The position numbers and the translations under genes were made by a program. Shown in pieces: positions 44,133-52,828 of a DNA stretch of 64,000 bases (positions are counted from its first letter, which is position 1; each line of letters begins with the position of its first letter). Below the pieces are notes generated by a model. It was not told where the DNA came from, did no database searches, and was given only the letters and a program-made list of their open reading frames with translations. The stretch covers positions 1-64,000 of the forward strand of contig NZ_JAKSYO010000172.1 of NCBI RefSeq assembly GCF_022829635.1, written 5' to 3'. Origin of the DNA: Methylobacterium sp. E-066. GTDB lineage: Bacteria > Pseudomonadota > Alphaproteobacteria > Rhizobiales > Beijerinckiaceae.

Positions 44133-44612
44133 ATGGCGAAGGCCGCGCTGAAAACGCCAGAATCAGATCTCTATGGCACCGATCTCTACCTCTGGACCGA
44201 GCAGCAATCCGCTCTGCTCCGGGCTGGCCGATGGTCGGAGATCGACGAGCTAAACGTTGCCGAGGAGATCGAGAGTTTGGGCGGGTCGCAAAAATCCGAG
44301 ATCCGAAGCCGCCTCGCCGTCCTGATTCTTCACCTGCTGAAATGGGAGTTTCAGCCGGAGAAGCGGAAATACGGCTGGCGTACCACCATCGTGGAGCAGC
44401 GCATCCGGATAGACGGCCTATTGGATACGAGCCCGAGCTTGCGATCCTGGCCCGATCATGTGCTGCAAAGTGCTTATCGCCTCGCCGCGCTCGGCGCGTC
44501 CAGTGAAACACGTCTTCCGGAGAAGACATTTCCAGAGACGTGTCCGTATGCCGTGAAACAGATCCTCGATCTCGCGTTCTATCCTGGGCCACCCGAAGAG
44601 GATCTCGTGTGA
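44133..44612 (+). CDS. DUF29 family protein in the urease operon
   Basis: A 159-residue protein of the DUF29 family, recognised by 'DLYGTDLYLWTEQQSALLRAGRW', 'LNVAEEIESLGGSQKSEIRSRLAVLILHLLKWEFQPE' and 'FPETCPYAVKQILD'. Function of the family is unknown. A strong AGGAGG at 44121-44126 supports the ATG at 44133. It lies between ureC and ureE, an unusual position; nothing in the sequence links it to nickel or urea. Confidence 0.85.
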   Translation: MAKAALKTPESDLYGTDLYLWTEQQSALLRAGRWSEIDELNVAEEIESLGGSQKSEIRSRLAVLILHLLKWEFQPEKRKYGWRTTIVEQRIRIDGLLDTSPSLRSWPDHVLQSAYRLAALGASSETRLPEKTFPETCPYAVKQILDLAFYPGPPEEDLV

Positions 44613-44646
44613 CGACGAGGAGCCACATCGACATCGCGCGACGATC

Positions 44647-45141
44647 ATGATCCGCGCCACCCGCATCCTCCGCCGCGAGCACCTGTCCGGCGGCGAGATC
44701 GTCGACCGGGTCGTCCTGGATTCCGGCGAGCGCCATCGCCGCCGCGTCGCCATGCGCGGCGCCGGGGGCTTGGGGTTTCTGCTCGATCTGCCGGAGGCCG
44801 CCGTGCTCGATGACGGCGACGCCCTGGTGCTGGAGGATGGCCGGCTCGTCTGGGTCGAGGCGGCCCCCGAGCGGCTGCTGGAGATCCGCGCCGCGAGCGA
44901 CCACGCCCTCAAGCGGCTGATCTGGCATATCGGCAACCGGCACATCCCGGCCGAGATCGGCGCGGAGGCAGTCTGGATCGCCGACGATCATGTGCTGGCC
45001 GACATGGTCCGGGGCCTGGGCGGCACCGCCGAGCCGGTCGAGCGCCCGTTCCGGCCGGAGGGCGGGGCCTATTCCGGCGGCCACGCCCACGGCCACGATC
45101 ACCCCCATGGCGGCCACCATCACCACCACGCCGATGGGTGA
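44647..45141 (+). CDS. ureE: urease accessory protein UreE
   Basis: A 164-residue nickel chaperone. The N-terminal peptide-binding domain is followed by the nickel-binding domain with 'LIWHIGNRHIPAEI'. The C-terminal tail is strongly His-rich (HAHGHDHPHGGHHHHH), typical of UreE storing nickel. It overlaps the ureF start by 8 bases. Confidence 0.93.
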   Translation: MIRATRILRREHLSGGEIVDRVVLDSGERHRRRVAMRGAGGLGFLLDLPEAAVLDDGDALVLEDGRLVWVEAAPERLLEIRAASDHALKRLIWHIGNRHIPAEIGAEAVWIADDHVLADMVRGLGGTAEPVERPFRPEGGAYSGGHAHGHDHPHGGHHHHHADG

Positions 45142-45817
45142 GAGCCTGGACGCGTTGCGGCTGATGGCGTGGTTGTCGCAGGGCTATCCGGTGGGCGCCT
45201 ACGCCTATTCGCACGGGCTGGAATGGGCCGCCGAGACCGGCGACGTGCGCGACGAGCCGAGCCTCACCGCCTGGCTCGCCGATGTCTGCGTGCACGGTGC
45301 CCTGCGCAACGATCTGATCCTCGCGGCCCATGCCCATCGGGTGGCGGGTTCGGACTCCCCGGACGCGATCGTCGCGATCAACGACCTGGCCCTGGCCCTG
45401 GCGCCGTCGCGCGAGTTGCATCTGGAGACCAGCCAGCAGGGCCGCAGCTTCCTCGACGCCACGCTCGGCGCCTGGCCCTGCGAAACCTTCTCGATCTTGG
45501 CCGAGCAGTTACCGGGGCCGGTCGCGTATCCGGTGGCGGTCGGTGCGGCGGCGGGCGCGCACGGGATGCCGCTGCCGCCGCTGCTGGCCGCCTACGGGCT
45601 CGCCTTCGTTCAAAACCTCGTCTCGGCAGCCTTGCGGGCGGCGCCGGTCGGGCAGGCCGCGGGCACGCGGGTGATCGCCGCCCTGACGCCCCGCATCGTC
45701 CGGCTCGCCGAGGACGCGGGCGACGCGGATCTCGACGCGATCGGCTCCGCCACCTTCCGCCTCGATCTCGGCTCGTTCCGGCACGAGACGCAATATTCCC
45801 GCATCTTTCGATCCTGA
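45134..45817 (+). CDS. ureF: urease accessory protein UreF
   Basis: A 227-residue all-helical protein of the UreF family: 'LMAWLSQGYPVGAYAYSHGLEWAAETGDV' at the N-terminus, 'ETSQQGRSFLDATLGAW' and 'PVAVGAAAGAHG' in the middle. It forms the activation complex with UreG and UreD. The ATG at 45134 overlaps the end of ureE. No ureD gene is visible next to it. Confidence 0.92.
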   Translation: MGESLDALRLMAWLSQGYPVGAYAYSHGLEWAAETGDVRDEPSLTAWLADVCVHGALRNDLILAAHAHRVAGSDSPDAIVAINDLALALAPSRELHLETSQQGRSFLDATLGAWPCETFSILAEQLPGPVAYPVAVGAAAGAHGMPLPPLLAAYGLAFVQNLVSAALRAAPVGQAAGTRVIAALTPRIVRLAEDAGDADLDAIGSATFRLDLGSFRHETQYSRIFRS

Positions 45818-45826
45818 GGGCGCAGC

Positions 45827-46444
45827 ATGACCTCCTCGAACGGCCCGCTCCGCGTCGGCATCGGCGGCCCCGTGGGCTCCGGCAAGACGGCCCTGATGGA
45901 GCAACTCTGCAAGCGTTTTCGTGAGCGCTACGAGATCTGCGCGATAACCAACGACATCTACACGAAGGAAGATGCCCGGATCCTGACAGTGGCCGGCGCC
46001 CTGCCGGAGGAGCGCATCCTGGGGGTCGAGACCGGCGGCTGCCCGCATACGGCGATCCGCGAGGATGCCTCGATCAATCTGGCGGCAGTCGCCGAGATGA
46101 GCCGGCGCTTCCCGAAGCTCGATCTGGTGCTGATCGAATCCGGCGGCGACAACCTGGCGGCGACGTTCTCGCCGGAACTCGCCGACATCACCCTCTACGT
46201 GATCGATGTGGCAGGGGGCGAAAAAATTCCCCGCAAGGGTGGCCCGGGCATCACCCGATCGGACCTGCTGATCGTCAACAAGACTGATCTGGCGCCGCTG
46301 GTCGGCGCCGATCTCTCGGTGATGGAAGCCGACACCAAGCGGATGCGAGGCGCACGACCCTACGTGTTCGCGTCCTTGCGGGGCGGCGACGGCGCGGATG
46401 CCGTCGCGCGCTTCATCGAGGAGGCCGGCGGCCTCGGCCGCTGA
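45827..46444 (+). CDS. ureG: urease accessory GTPase UreG
   Basis: A 205-residue GTPase coupling GTP hydrolysis to nickel insertion. The P-loop GGPVGSGKT is at residues 13-21, followed by 'CAITNDIYTKEDARIL', 'ETGGCPHTAIREDASINLAAV' and 'IESGGDNLAATFSPELAD'. The nickel-binding CPH is intact. It is the last gene of the cluster, 9 bases after ureF. Confidence 0.95.
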   Translation: MTSSNGPLRVGIGGPVGSGKTALMEQLCKRFRERYEICAITNDIYTKEDARILTVAGALPEERILGVETGGCPHTAIREDASINLAAVAEMSRRFPKLDLVLIESGGDNLAATFSPELADITLYVIDVAGGEKIPRKGGPGITRSDLLIVNKTDLAPLVGADLSVMEADTKRMRGARPYVFASLRGGDGADAVARFIEEAGGLGR

Positions 46445-46468
46445 CCCGACCCCATCGGTTGACCGTTC

Positions 46469-46693
46469 TCAGCGGCCGGCATCCGCCGAGCGCGAGCGCG
46501 GAGAGGTCTTGGGCGACAGACCCATCAGGGCATCCAGCCGGCTCATGCGGGCGTCGAAATCCTTCAGCGCCGACTCACGTGCCTTGGTGGCCGGGTTGGG
46601 CAGGGGCTTTGCGTGGACGCGGGCGGAGCGGGCTTCTGCGGCCGATGCGGTGAGTAATGCGGCCAGGGAAAACAGAGTCAGAGCACGAATCAT
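46469..46693 (-). CDS. small secreted protein
   Basis: A 74-residue protein with a signal peptide (MIRALTLFSLAALLTASAAEA) and a basic mature part with Pro and Arg. No family recognised. It converges with ureG, 24 bases apart. Confidence 0.5.
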   Translation of the reverse strand: MIRALTLFSLAALLTASAAEARSARVHAKPLPNPATKARESALKDFDARMSRLDALMGLSPKTSPRSRSADAGR

Positions 46694-46810
46694 GACGAGG
46701 GTCCCTCATGGATTCGCTGCATGAAGCAGCGGGCTCTCCGCGAGAGTATGGTCAGAGGAAGCGTGGCTGCGTGCGCGAGCGCACGTCGTGTATGAGGGGT
46801 CGGGTCCGAG

Positions 46811-46848
46811 CCGGATGAAAACCGCGTCAGGCGCGCGAGCGCCTGACG
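46811..46848 (-). terminator. intrinsic terminator behind the permease gene
   Basis: On the minus strand a perfect 10-bp stem, CGTCAGGCGC with GCGCCTGACG (46839-46848 and 46825-46834) and loop of four bases, is followed by GGTTTTC. The stem overlaps the stop codon of the permease gene. Confidence 0.6.
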
Positions 46849-47600
46849 GTGAGCCATGAGGCCAGCAGCACGAAGGCGCTGACCAGCACCACGAGGAGCG
46901 TCGAGGCGGCGTTGATCTCCGGGTTCACCCCGAGCCGGACCTGGCCGTAGAGCCGCATCGGCAGGGTGGTCGAGCCCGGGCCCGAGACGAAGCTCGCGAT
47001 GACGAGGTCGTCGAGCGACAGGGTGAAGGCCAGCAGCGCGCCGGCGAGCACCGCTGGCGCGAGCAGCGGCAGCGTGATGGTGAGGAACACCCGCATCGGC
47101 CCCGCGCCGAGATCGGCGGCCGCCTCTTCGAGGCCGCGGTCGAGCCCGCGAAGGCGGGCCGCCACGACGACGGCGACGAAGCCGGTGCAGAAGGTGGCAT
47201 GCGCGATCACGATCGTGGCGATGCCCCGGTCGATTCCGATGCCGATGAACATCAGGAGGAGCGACAGGCCGATCATCACCTCCGGCATGACCATCGGCCC
47301 GAAGATCAGCCCGGTGAACAGCGCCCGTCCGCGGAAGCGGCCGTGGCGCTCCAGGGCGAGCGCCGCGAGCGTCCCGAGGATCGTGGCGATCAGGCTCGCC
47401 AGCAGCGCGACCCTAAACGACACCCAGGCCGCCGCCATCAGCGGCGCATCGGCCAGCAGCGCGCCGTACCACTTCGTCGAGAAGCCGCCCCAGACGGTGA
47501 CCAGGCTTGAGGCGTTGAACGAGTAGGCGATCAGCACCACGATCGGCGCGTAGAGGAAGCCGAGCCCGAGCACGAGAGCGGTGCGGGTCACCCAGGTCAC
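46827..47600 (-). CDS. Pot-type ABC transporter permease (PotI-like)
   Basis: A 257-residue permease of the spermidine/putrescine type. Six helices are expected, with the EAA loop 'LEEAAADLGAGPMRVFLTITLP'. It starts with a GTG overlapping the stop of the first permease (GTGA). It is the third gene of the operon; a hairpin at its stop codon may terminate the transcript. Confidence 0.85.
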   Translation of the reverse strand: MTWVTRTALVLGLGFLYAPIVVLIAYSFNASSLVTVWGGFSTKWYGALLADAPLMAAAWVSFRVALLASLIATILGTLAALALERHGRFRGRALFTGLIFGPMVMPEVMIGLSLLLMFIGIGIDRGIATIVIAHATFCTGFVAVVVAARLRGLDRGLEEAAADLGAGPMRVFLTITLPLLAPAVLAGALLAFTLSLDDLVIASFVSGPGSTTLPMRLYGQVRLGVNPEINAASTLLVVLVSAFVLLASWLTVRRSRA

Positions 47601-48514
47601 GGGCGGCCCTCCTCGCTGGCGCGCAGGCTGTCGCGGAACAGCACAACCGGGCCGATGATGATCGCGAGGATCAGCACCGCCACCGCGGAGGCGAGAGGCC
47701 AGTCGCGGTTCGAGAAGAACTCGCTCCAGAGCACGCGCCCGAGCATCAGGGTCTCGGAGCCGCCGAGCAGATCCGGGATCACGAACTCGCCGACCATCGG
47801 GATGAAGCAGAGGCCGGCACCGGCCGCGATCCCGGGCAGGCTGAGCGGCAGGGTCACGGTCCAGAACACCCGGGTCGGCGAGGCGCCGAGATCCGCCGCG
47901 GCCTCGCGCAGGGCCGGGTCGAGGCGGTTCATCACCGCGTGGAGCGGCAGGACCATGAACGGCAGGTAGGCGTAGACCAGCCCGACGATCACCGCGGCGT
48001 CGGTGTTCAGCATGATCAGCGGCTCGGTAATCAGGCCGAGCCGGCGCAGGATCAGGTTCAGCAGGCCCTCGGGCTTGAGGATCGCGATCCAGGCGTAGAT
48101 CCGGATCAGAAAGCTCGTCCAGAACGGCACCACCACCAGGGCGACGAGGAGCGGTTGCCAGCCGGACGGCGTCCGGGCCAGCGCGTAGGCGAGCGGCGTG
48201 CCGAGGGCGACCAGGATCAGGCTGGCGGCCAGCGCGTAGCCGAGCGAGCCGAGGGCGGCGTCGCGATAGAGCGTGTCGGCGGCGAGCGTCGTGTAATTGT
48301 CGAGGTTCAGGGCTTCGAGGAAGCTCGACCAGCCGTCGAGCCCGCCCTGCCAATCGAGCACCGGCAGGTAGGGCGGGATCGCGGTCGCCGGCTCCGACAG
48401 GCTGATCTTCAGGGTGATCGCGAAGGGCAGCAGGAAGAACGCCGTCAGCCACAGGAACGGCGGCAGGCGCACGAGCCGGTCGAACAGGCGTTTTCCCGGC
48501 ACCGTGCCCCTCAT
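47597..48514 (-). CDS. Pot-type ABC transporter permease (PotH-like)
   Basis: A 305-residue membrane subunit. The long N-terminus before the second helix carries an exposed region (residues 40-80). The EAA loop is 'LREAAADLGASPTRVFWTVTLP'. The last segment 'FIPMVGEFVIPDLLGGSETLMLGRVLWSEFF' is typical of PotH/PotB. The ATG overlaps the stop of the ATPase gene (ATGA). Confidence 0.85.
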   Translation of the reverse strand: MRGTVPGKRLFDRLVRLPPFLWLTAFFLLPFAITLKISLSEPATAIPPYLPVLDWQGGLDGWSSFLEALNLDNYTTLAADTLYRDAALGSLGYALAASLILVALGTPLAYALARTPSGWQPLLVALVVVPFWTSFLIRIYAWIAILKPEGLLNLILRRLGLITEPLIMLNTDAAVIVGLVYAYLPFMVLPLHAVMNRLDPALREAAADLGASPTRVFWTVTLPLSLPGIAAGAGLCFIPMVGEFVIPDLLGGSETLMLGRVLWSEFFSNRDWPLASAVAVLILAIIIGPVVLFRDSLRASEEGRP

Positions 48515-49566
48515 GCCGGCAGGATCACGGCGTCCGCGGCGGCGAAGCCGGCGCGGATCTCCGATCCTACGGGGTCGTTCTCGTCGCCCGGCCGCCCGCT
48601 CGACCGCAACACAGTGCCATCCGGCAGGCGCAGGGTCCGGCGCAGGCGGTCGCCCAAGAAAACCGTATCGGCGATCGTCACCGGCAGCCCGTCGGTGCCG
48701 ATGACGAGGTCTTCCGGGCGCACCGCGACGACCACTGACGCGCCGTCTGGCAGCGCCGTCGCGGAACCGCGGATCGTCCCATGTGCGGTCTGCACCGCGC
48801 GGCTGTCGCCGGGCTCGGCGGGTCCGAGCCGGCCGGGGATGAGATTCACGTCGCCGAGCAGGCCCGCCACGAACCGGCTGGCCGGGCGCCGGTACAGCTC
48901 GGCCGCGGGCCCGACCTGGGCGAGCCGGCCGCCCTCCATCACGCCGATGCGGTCGGCGAGCATCATCGCCTCCTCGGGATCGTGGGTCACCACCACGAAG
49001 GCGGTGCCCAGACGGCGCTGCACGGCGCGCAACTCGGCCTGTGTCTCCTCGCGCAAGCCGCGATCGAGGGCGCCGAGAGGCTCGTCCAAGAGAAGCAATT
49101 TCGGCTCGCGGGCGAGCGCCCGGGCGAGCGCGACCCGCTGGCGCTGCCCGCCCGATAGCGTGTCGGGGCGGCGATCCCCGAAACCGTCGAGGCGGACGAG
49201 GCGCAGCAGCTCCGCCACCCGGGCGGACGCGGCGGCCCGGCCCAGACCCTTCAGGCCGTAGCCGACATTCCCGGCCACGCTCATATGCGGGAACAGCGCG
49301 TAGGACTGGACCATCATGTTCACCGGCCGCCGATGCGGCGGCAGGGCGGTCAGGTCCTGCTCGCCCAGGCGCACACGGCCGGAGCTCGGTGTCTCGAAGC
49401 CCGCGATCATGCGCAGCAGGGTGCTCTTCCCGCAGCCGGACGGCCCGAGCAGGCAGAAGAACTCTCCGGGCTCCAAGTCGAGGTTCACCGCATCGACGGC
49501 GACATGCGTGCCGAAGCGCTTGGTCAGATCCTCCAGGCGCAGGCGCAGCGCGGGTGCGTCCGGCAA
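48511..49566 (-). CDS. Pot-type ABC transporter ATP-binding protein (PotA/PotG-like)
   Basis: A 351-residue ATPase if it starts at the TTG at 49566, four bases after the regulator's stop. Walker A is GPSGCGKST, signature LSGGQRQR, Walker B LLLLDEP with D-loop GALD, and a C-terminal TOBE domain with 'VVVAVRPEDLVIG'. Positions upstream of 49566 are also in an open frame, so the start is not firm. Substrate is probably a polyamine or related cation, by family. Confidence 0.87.
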   Translation of the reverse strand: MPDAPALRLRLEDLTKRFGTHVAVDAVNLDLEPGEFFCLLGPSGCGKSTLLRMIAGFETPSSGRVRLGEQDLTALPPHRRPVNMMVQSYALFPHMSVAGNVGYGLKGLGRAAASARVAELLRLVRLDGFGDRRPDTLSGGQRQRVALARALAREPKLLLLDEPLGALDRGLREETQAELRAVQRRLGTAFVVVTHDPEEAMMLADRIGVMEGGRLAQVGPAAELYRRPASRFVAGLLGDVNLIPGRLGPAEPGDSRAVQTAHGTIRGSATALPDGASVVVAVRPEDLVIGTDGLPVTIADTVFLGDRLRRTLRLPDGTVLRSSGRPGDENDPVGSEIRAGFAAADAVILPA

Positions 49567-49570
49567 GGCC

Positions 49571-50257
49571 TCAGGAATCCTCGCGCAGCGCCTCGGCCAC
49601 GCGCGCTTCGAGCAGGTCGGGCCGGCGCAGGACCAGGGCACCGCGGGTGCGATCGACCAGCCCCTCGGCCGCCATCGCGGTGAACTCGCGGGTGACCTGC
49701 TCGCGGCGGCAGCCGATCCGGGCGGCCAGCACGTGGTGATAGGGCGGCGGCGACACGACCCGCTCGCCCGACGTTCCGGATCTCGGGACCGAGAGGCGCA
49801 GCAGTTCGGCGTAGAGCCTGTGCTTCAGGTCGAGGAGCGCGTGCTCCATGAGCCGGGTGTTGAGTTCACGCACGCGCTTCGCCAGCAGCCGGAACAGCCG
49901 GTCGGCGATGGCCTCGGAGGCGAACACCATCTGGCGGAACACCGTGGCCGGGACCACGCAGACTTCGCCGCGGGTGAGCGCCGTGACGTTGGCCGAGCGG
50001 CCGATGCCGTCGATGGCGGCGAGCTCGCCGAAGAAGGCCCCGCCGCGCATCTCGCCGAGGATCACCTCCTTGCCGGACTGGGTCCGGTTCAGGATGCGGA
50101 CCTCGCCCGAGGCGATGAAGTAGACGTCCGTGGAGATGTCGTCGAAGTCGACCAGCACCTCGTTCTCGTCGAAGCGGCGCCAGTGGCAGCGGGTCTCGAA
50201 TGGACCGAGCTCGATGCCCGGATCCTTGAAGAAGGGTATCGTCCCCAACCGCGCCAT
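49571..50257 (-). CDS. Crp/Fnr family transcription regulator
   Basis: A 228-residue regulator. The cyclic-nucleotide-binding fold holds 'FDDISTDVYFIASGEVRILN' and 'GEMRGGAFFGELAAIDGIGRSANV' (residues about 40-90). The C-terminal helix-turn-helix is 'HHVLAARIGCRREQVTREFTAMAAEG'. The phosphate-cassette-like GELAAIDGIGRSA resembles cAMP-binding Crp proteins, whereas N-terminal Fe-S cysteines typical of Fnr are absent. It lies just upstream of the Pot-type ABC operon in the same direction and may control it. Confidence 0.85.
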   Translation of the reverse strand: MARLGTIPFFKDPGIELGPFETRCHWRRFDENEVLVDFDDISTDVYFIASGEVRILNRTQSGKEVILGEMRGGAFFGELAAIDGIGRSANVTALTRGEVCVVPATVFRQMVFASEAIADRLFRLLAKRVRELNTRLMEHALLDLKHRLYAELLRLSVPRSGTSGERVVSPPPYHHVLAARIGCRREQVTREFTAMAAEGLVDRTRGALVLRRPDLLEARVAEALREDS

Positions 50258-50516
50258 CGATCCTGTCCCTTCGGCCCCGGCCTCCGTCCCTGCCCTGACG
50301 GGGCCGACCAGCAACTCTGGACCAGCAACACTTGGGACGGGAGCAGCCCGCATCTCGGAGCCGCGCACCGATCCGGCCGCGCTCGATCGATGAGGCGGGA
50401 CCGATCGTGACGGTCACGCGCTGGCCGGTCAAGCCGCGCTTGGCTGAACAGGAGTTTATTAGCGTGGATCGGTGCAGAGGGATAATTGCCCGCGCCGCAG
50501 CGCCCGACGATTCCCG

Positions 50517-51428
50517 ATGCACCAAGAGTTCGACATTGCAGCTTTGAATTCCGGCCCGGTCGTGCCGGTCGGCCGGTGTCAGGCGACATTGGCCGATGCG
50601 TTCGAGCGGTCCGGCCATAGCTTGCATTCGGGCCGCTATGCCACCGTCCGGGTCTGCCCGGCGCCTGCGGGGCACGGCATTGTCTTTCGGCGCCGCCTGG
50701 AGACTGGGCGCACCATCGATGTGCCCGCGCTCTGGCAGTATCGGGAATCGCAGCCGCTCTCGACGGCGATCCGGCACGAGGGCGCGCTGGTGCGCACGAT
50801 CGAGCATCTGATGGCGTCGCTGCACGCGCTCCGGATCGACAACGTGCTGGCCGAGATCGATGCCGACGAGCTGCCGATCTTCGACGGCAGCGCGCTGCCC
50901 TGGTGCGACGCGATCCGGCGGGTGGGCCGGGTCGAGCAGCCCTTCCCCTGCCGGGTGATCCGGATGCGCCAGACGATCGCCGTCGAGGACGGACGACGCC
51001 GGATCCAGATCGGGCCGGGCGCGGGTCTCCACGTGACCGGCCATGTCGCGCTCGCCCATTTCGGCGCGATCGACTGGTCCGGCGCCATCACGCCGGAGAG
51101 CTTCCTGCGGGAGATCGCGCCCGCGCGCAGCTTCGGCCGGTATCTTCGGGCCATGGCCGGCCGCGCCTACGGCTACGCCACGGGCCGGGACTTCCTGCAG
51201 GGGGTGTCGCCGCGCTCGGCGGCGCTGCTCTGGCGGGGGAGCGTCCTCGGCGGGATGCGCGTCCCGAATGAGCCGGTCCGCCACAGGGTCCTGGACCTCG
51301 TCGGCGATCTGATGCTGGCGGGACACCCGGTCGAGGGCCGGGTGATGGCCTTCCATACCGGGCACGAGTTGAATCACGCCCTGGTCGGCGCGTTGATGCG
51401 CGAGAGAACGGCCTGGGAGCTGATCTGA
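50517..51428 (+). CDS. LpxC-family UDP-3-O-acyl-GlcNAc deacetylase homologue
   Basis: A 303-residue zinc deacetylase related to LpxC. The Glu-His pair of 'TIEHLMASLHAL', the VRHRVLD zinc site (HxxxD) and the catalytic His of 'FHTGHELNHALVGAL' are conserved, as is 'FDGSALPW'. The residue after the zinc-site His, Lys in well-studied LpxC proteins, is Arg here. It is not in a cell-division cluster, so it is probably a second, divergent copy beside the housekeeping gene. It converges with the HD-GYP gene, 10 bases apart. Confidence 0.8.
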   Translation: MHQEFDIAALNSGPVVPVGRCQATLADAFERSGHSLHSGRYATVRVCPAPAGHGIVFRRRLETGRTIDVPALWQYRESQPLSTAIRHEGALVRTIEHLMASLHALRIDNVLAEIDADELPIFDGSALPWCDAIRRVGRVEQPFPCRVIRMRQTIAVEDGRRRIQIGPGAGLHVTGHVALAHFGAIDWSGAITPESFLREIAPARSFGRYLRAMAGRAYGYATGRDFLQGVSPRSAALLWRGSVLGGMRVPNEPVRHRVLDLVGDLMLAGHPVEGRVMAFHTGHELNHALVGALMRERTAWELI

Positions 51429-51438
51429 CGGCTTCGGT

Positions 51439-52506
51439 TCAGGCCGACAGCCGCTGGCCGGGCTGCTCGCAGGCCATCGCCACCTGGCGGAAGGCGCGGA
51501 GGAGATCGGCATCGAGCTTCGGGCCCATCGCCGTCAAGATCGCATAAGCCTCCTGGATCGACTTCGGCGCCTTGTACGGCCGGGCCTCGATGAGCGCCGC
51601 GAAGATATCGCAGATCGTGATCAGCCGGACGAGGTCGGGAATCTGCGCCGCTCGAAGGCCGTCCGGATAGCCCGACCCGTCGAGATATTCATGGTGCGAG
51701 CGGACGACGGCGAGCGTCCCGGCATCGTAATCGCCGTCGACCAGCATGGCATGGCCGATCGCCGGATGCCGATCCATCTCGACCCGCTCCGCCGGGGTCA
51801 GCGGCGCCGGCTTGTTGAGGATCGCCAGCGGAATTTTCGACTTGCCGATATCGTGCAGCAGCGCGCCCTTGGTCAGGTGATGGGCGTCGGCCTCGTTGAG
51901 CCCCAGGCTCTGGGCGAAGGCCGCGGCCAGGCCGGCGACCGTCAGGCAATGCCGATGCGTCACGTTGTCGAAGCCGGCGACCACGTTCAGCCAGTCGCGG
52001 ACCTTCGATTCGCGGATCGCCCGGTTCACGATGGTGGTGCCGGCATCGACGATCGCGGCGGCCGGCGCCGTGTCTCCGTGGAAGATTGCCGCGAAGGCGG
52101 ACCGCGCCTCCTCGGCGCAGCGTTGCAGGTCGCCACCGTCTTCGCGCTCGGGTCCCGGCTTGCTGAGCGCTGAGACCGCGTTGACGAGCATCGCGTTCGC
52201 CGCGGAGGCCGGAAGGATCCGCGTGGCCCCAAGGGCGGTCGCCTGGATTTCGCCGCGCCCGAGATTGCCGTGGATCAGCGCGAGGAACGGCGTGGTCCTG
52301 TCGCGCGCGACGGCGAGCGCCCGGCGCAGCCGGAGGACGGCATCCGAGGTCAGCGCGCTGACATCGCTGATCACCAGCGCAGCGCCCGGGGGCGGCTCCG
52401 CATCGCCGTAGAGATCGTGGAGGACGAGGCCGGGACCGCCACCGAGGTTGCGCACCAGGCGCTCGCCACGGCTGAGATCATCGGTCAGGATCACGGTGCG
52501 ACCCAA
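51439..52506 (-). CDS. HD-GYP domain protein (cyclic di-GMP phosphodiesterase type)
   Basis: A 355-residue protein with the HD motif in 'LLHDIGKSKIPLAILNKPAPLTPAERVEMDRHPAIGHAML' and the GYP motif in 'HHEYLDGSGYPDGL'. The N-terminal part has a receiver-like fold ('VILTDDLSRGERLVRNLGG'), but no canonical phosphorylated-Asp set is evident. Such enzymes hydrolyse cyclic di-GMP and lower its level. The TTG at 52506 is preferred because GGGAGAGG lies just upstream; an ATG at 52647 is possible. The 322-base gap to the ABC-F gene has no other visible gene. Confidence 0.8.
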   Translation of the reverse strand: MGRTVILTDDLSRGERLVRNLGGGPGLVLHDLYGDAEPPPGAALVISDVSALTSDAVLRLRRALAVARDRTTPFLALIHGNLGRGEIQATALGATRILPASAANAMLVNAVSALSKPGPEREDGGDLQRCAEEARSAFAAIFHGDTAPAAAIVDAGTTIVNRAIRESKVRDWLNVVAGFDNVTHRHCLTVAGLAAAFAQSLGLNEADAHHLTKGALLHDIGKSKIPLAILNKPAPLTPAERVEMDRHPAIGHAMLVDGDYDAGTLAVVRSHHEYLDGSGYPDGLRAAQIPDLVRLITICDIFAALIEARPYKAPKSIQEAYAILTAMGPKLDADLLRAFRQVAMACEQPGQRLSA

Positions 52507-52828
52507 AGCGCCTCTCCCACCACACGCCCCCTTGATGGGCGCACAACGCAGCGGACCCGCCTTCACGGCGCCGCTCCGCAACCGCGAAACTCCGGCTTTC
52601 CGGCATCGGCCATCGAGCGGGCTGAACACTATCCGCGGCGCCGGCACCGAAGAAGTGTCCTATATTCGACCGAGAGTGATGCAATTCCGTTAAAGCGACT
52701 GCTTTCGATCACGCGTTTCAGCGCAGCCATGAAGGCTCCGCAGGCGCGTCTTCTTGCCCGGCCGGGCAACGTGCGAAGGGGCCGACAGGGCGCTTGCCTC
52801 TCCGGGCCCGGACGGCCAGAACGCCGCC

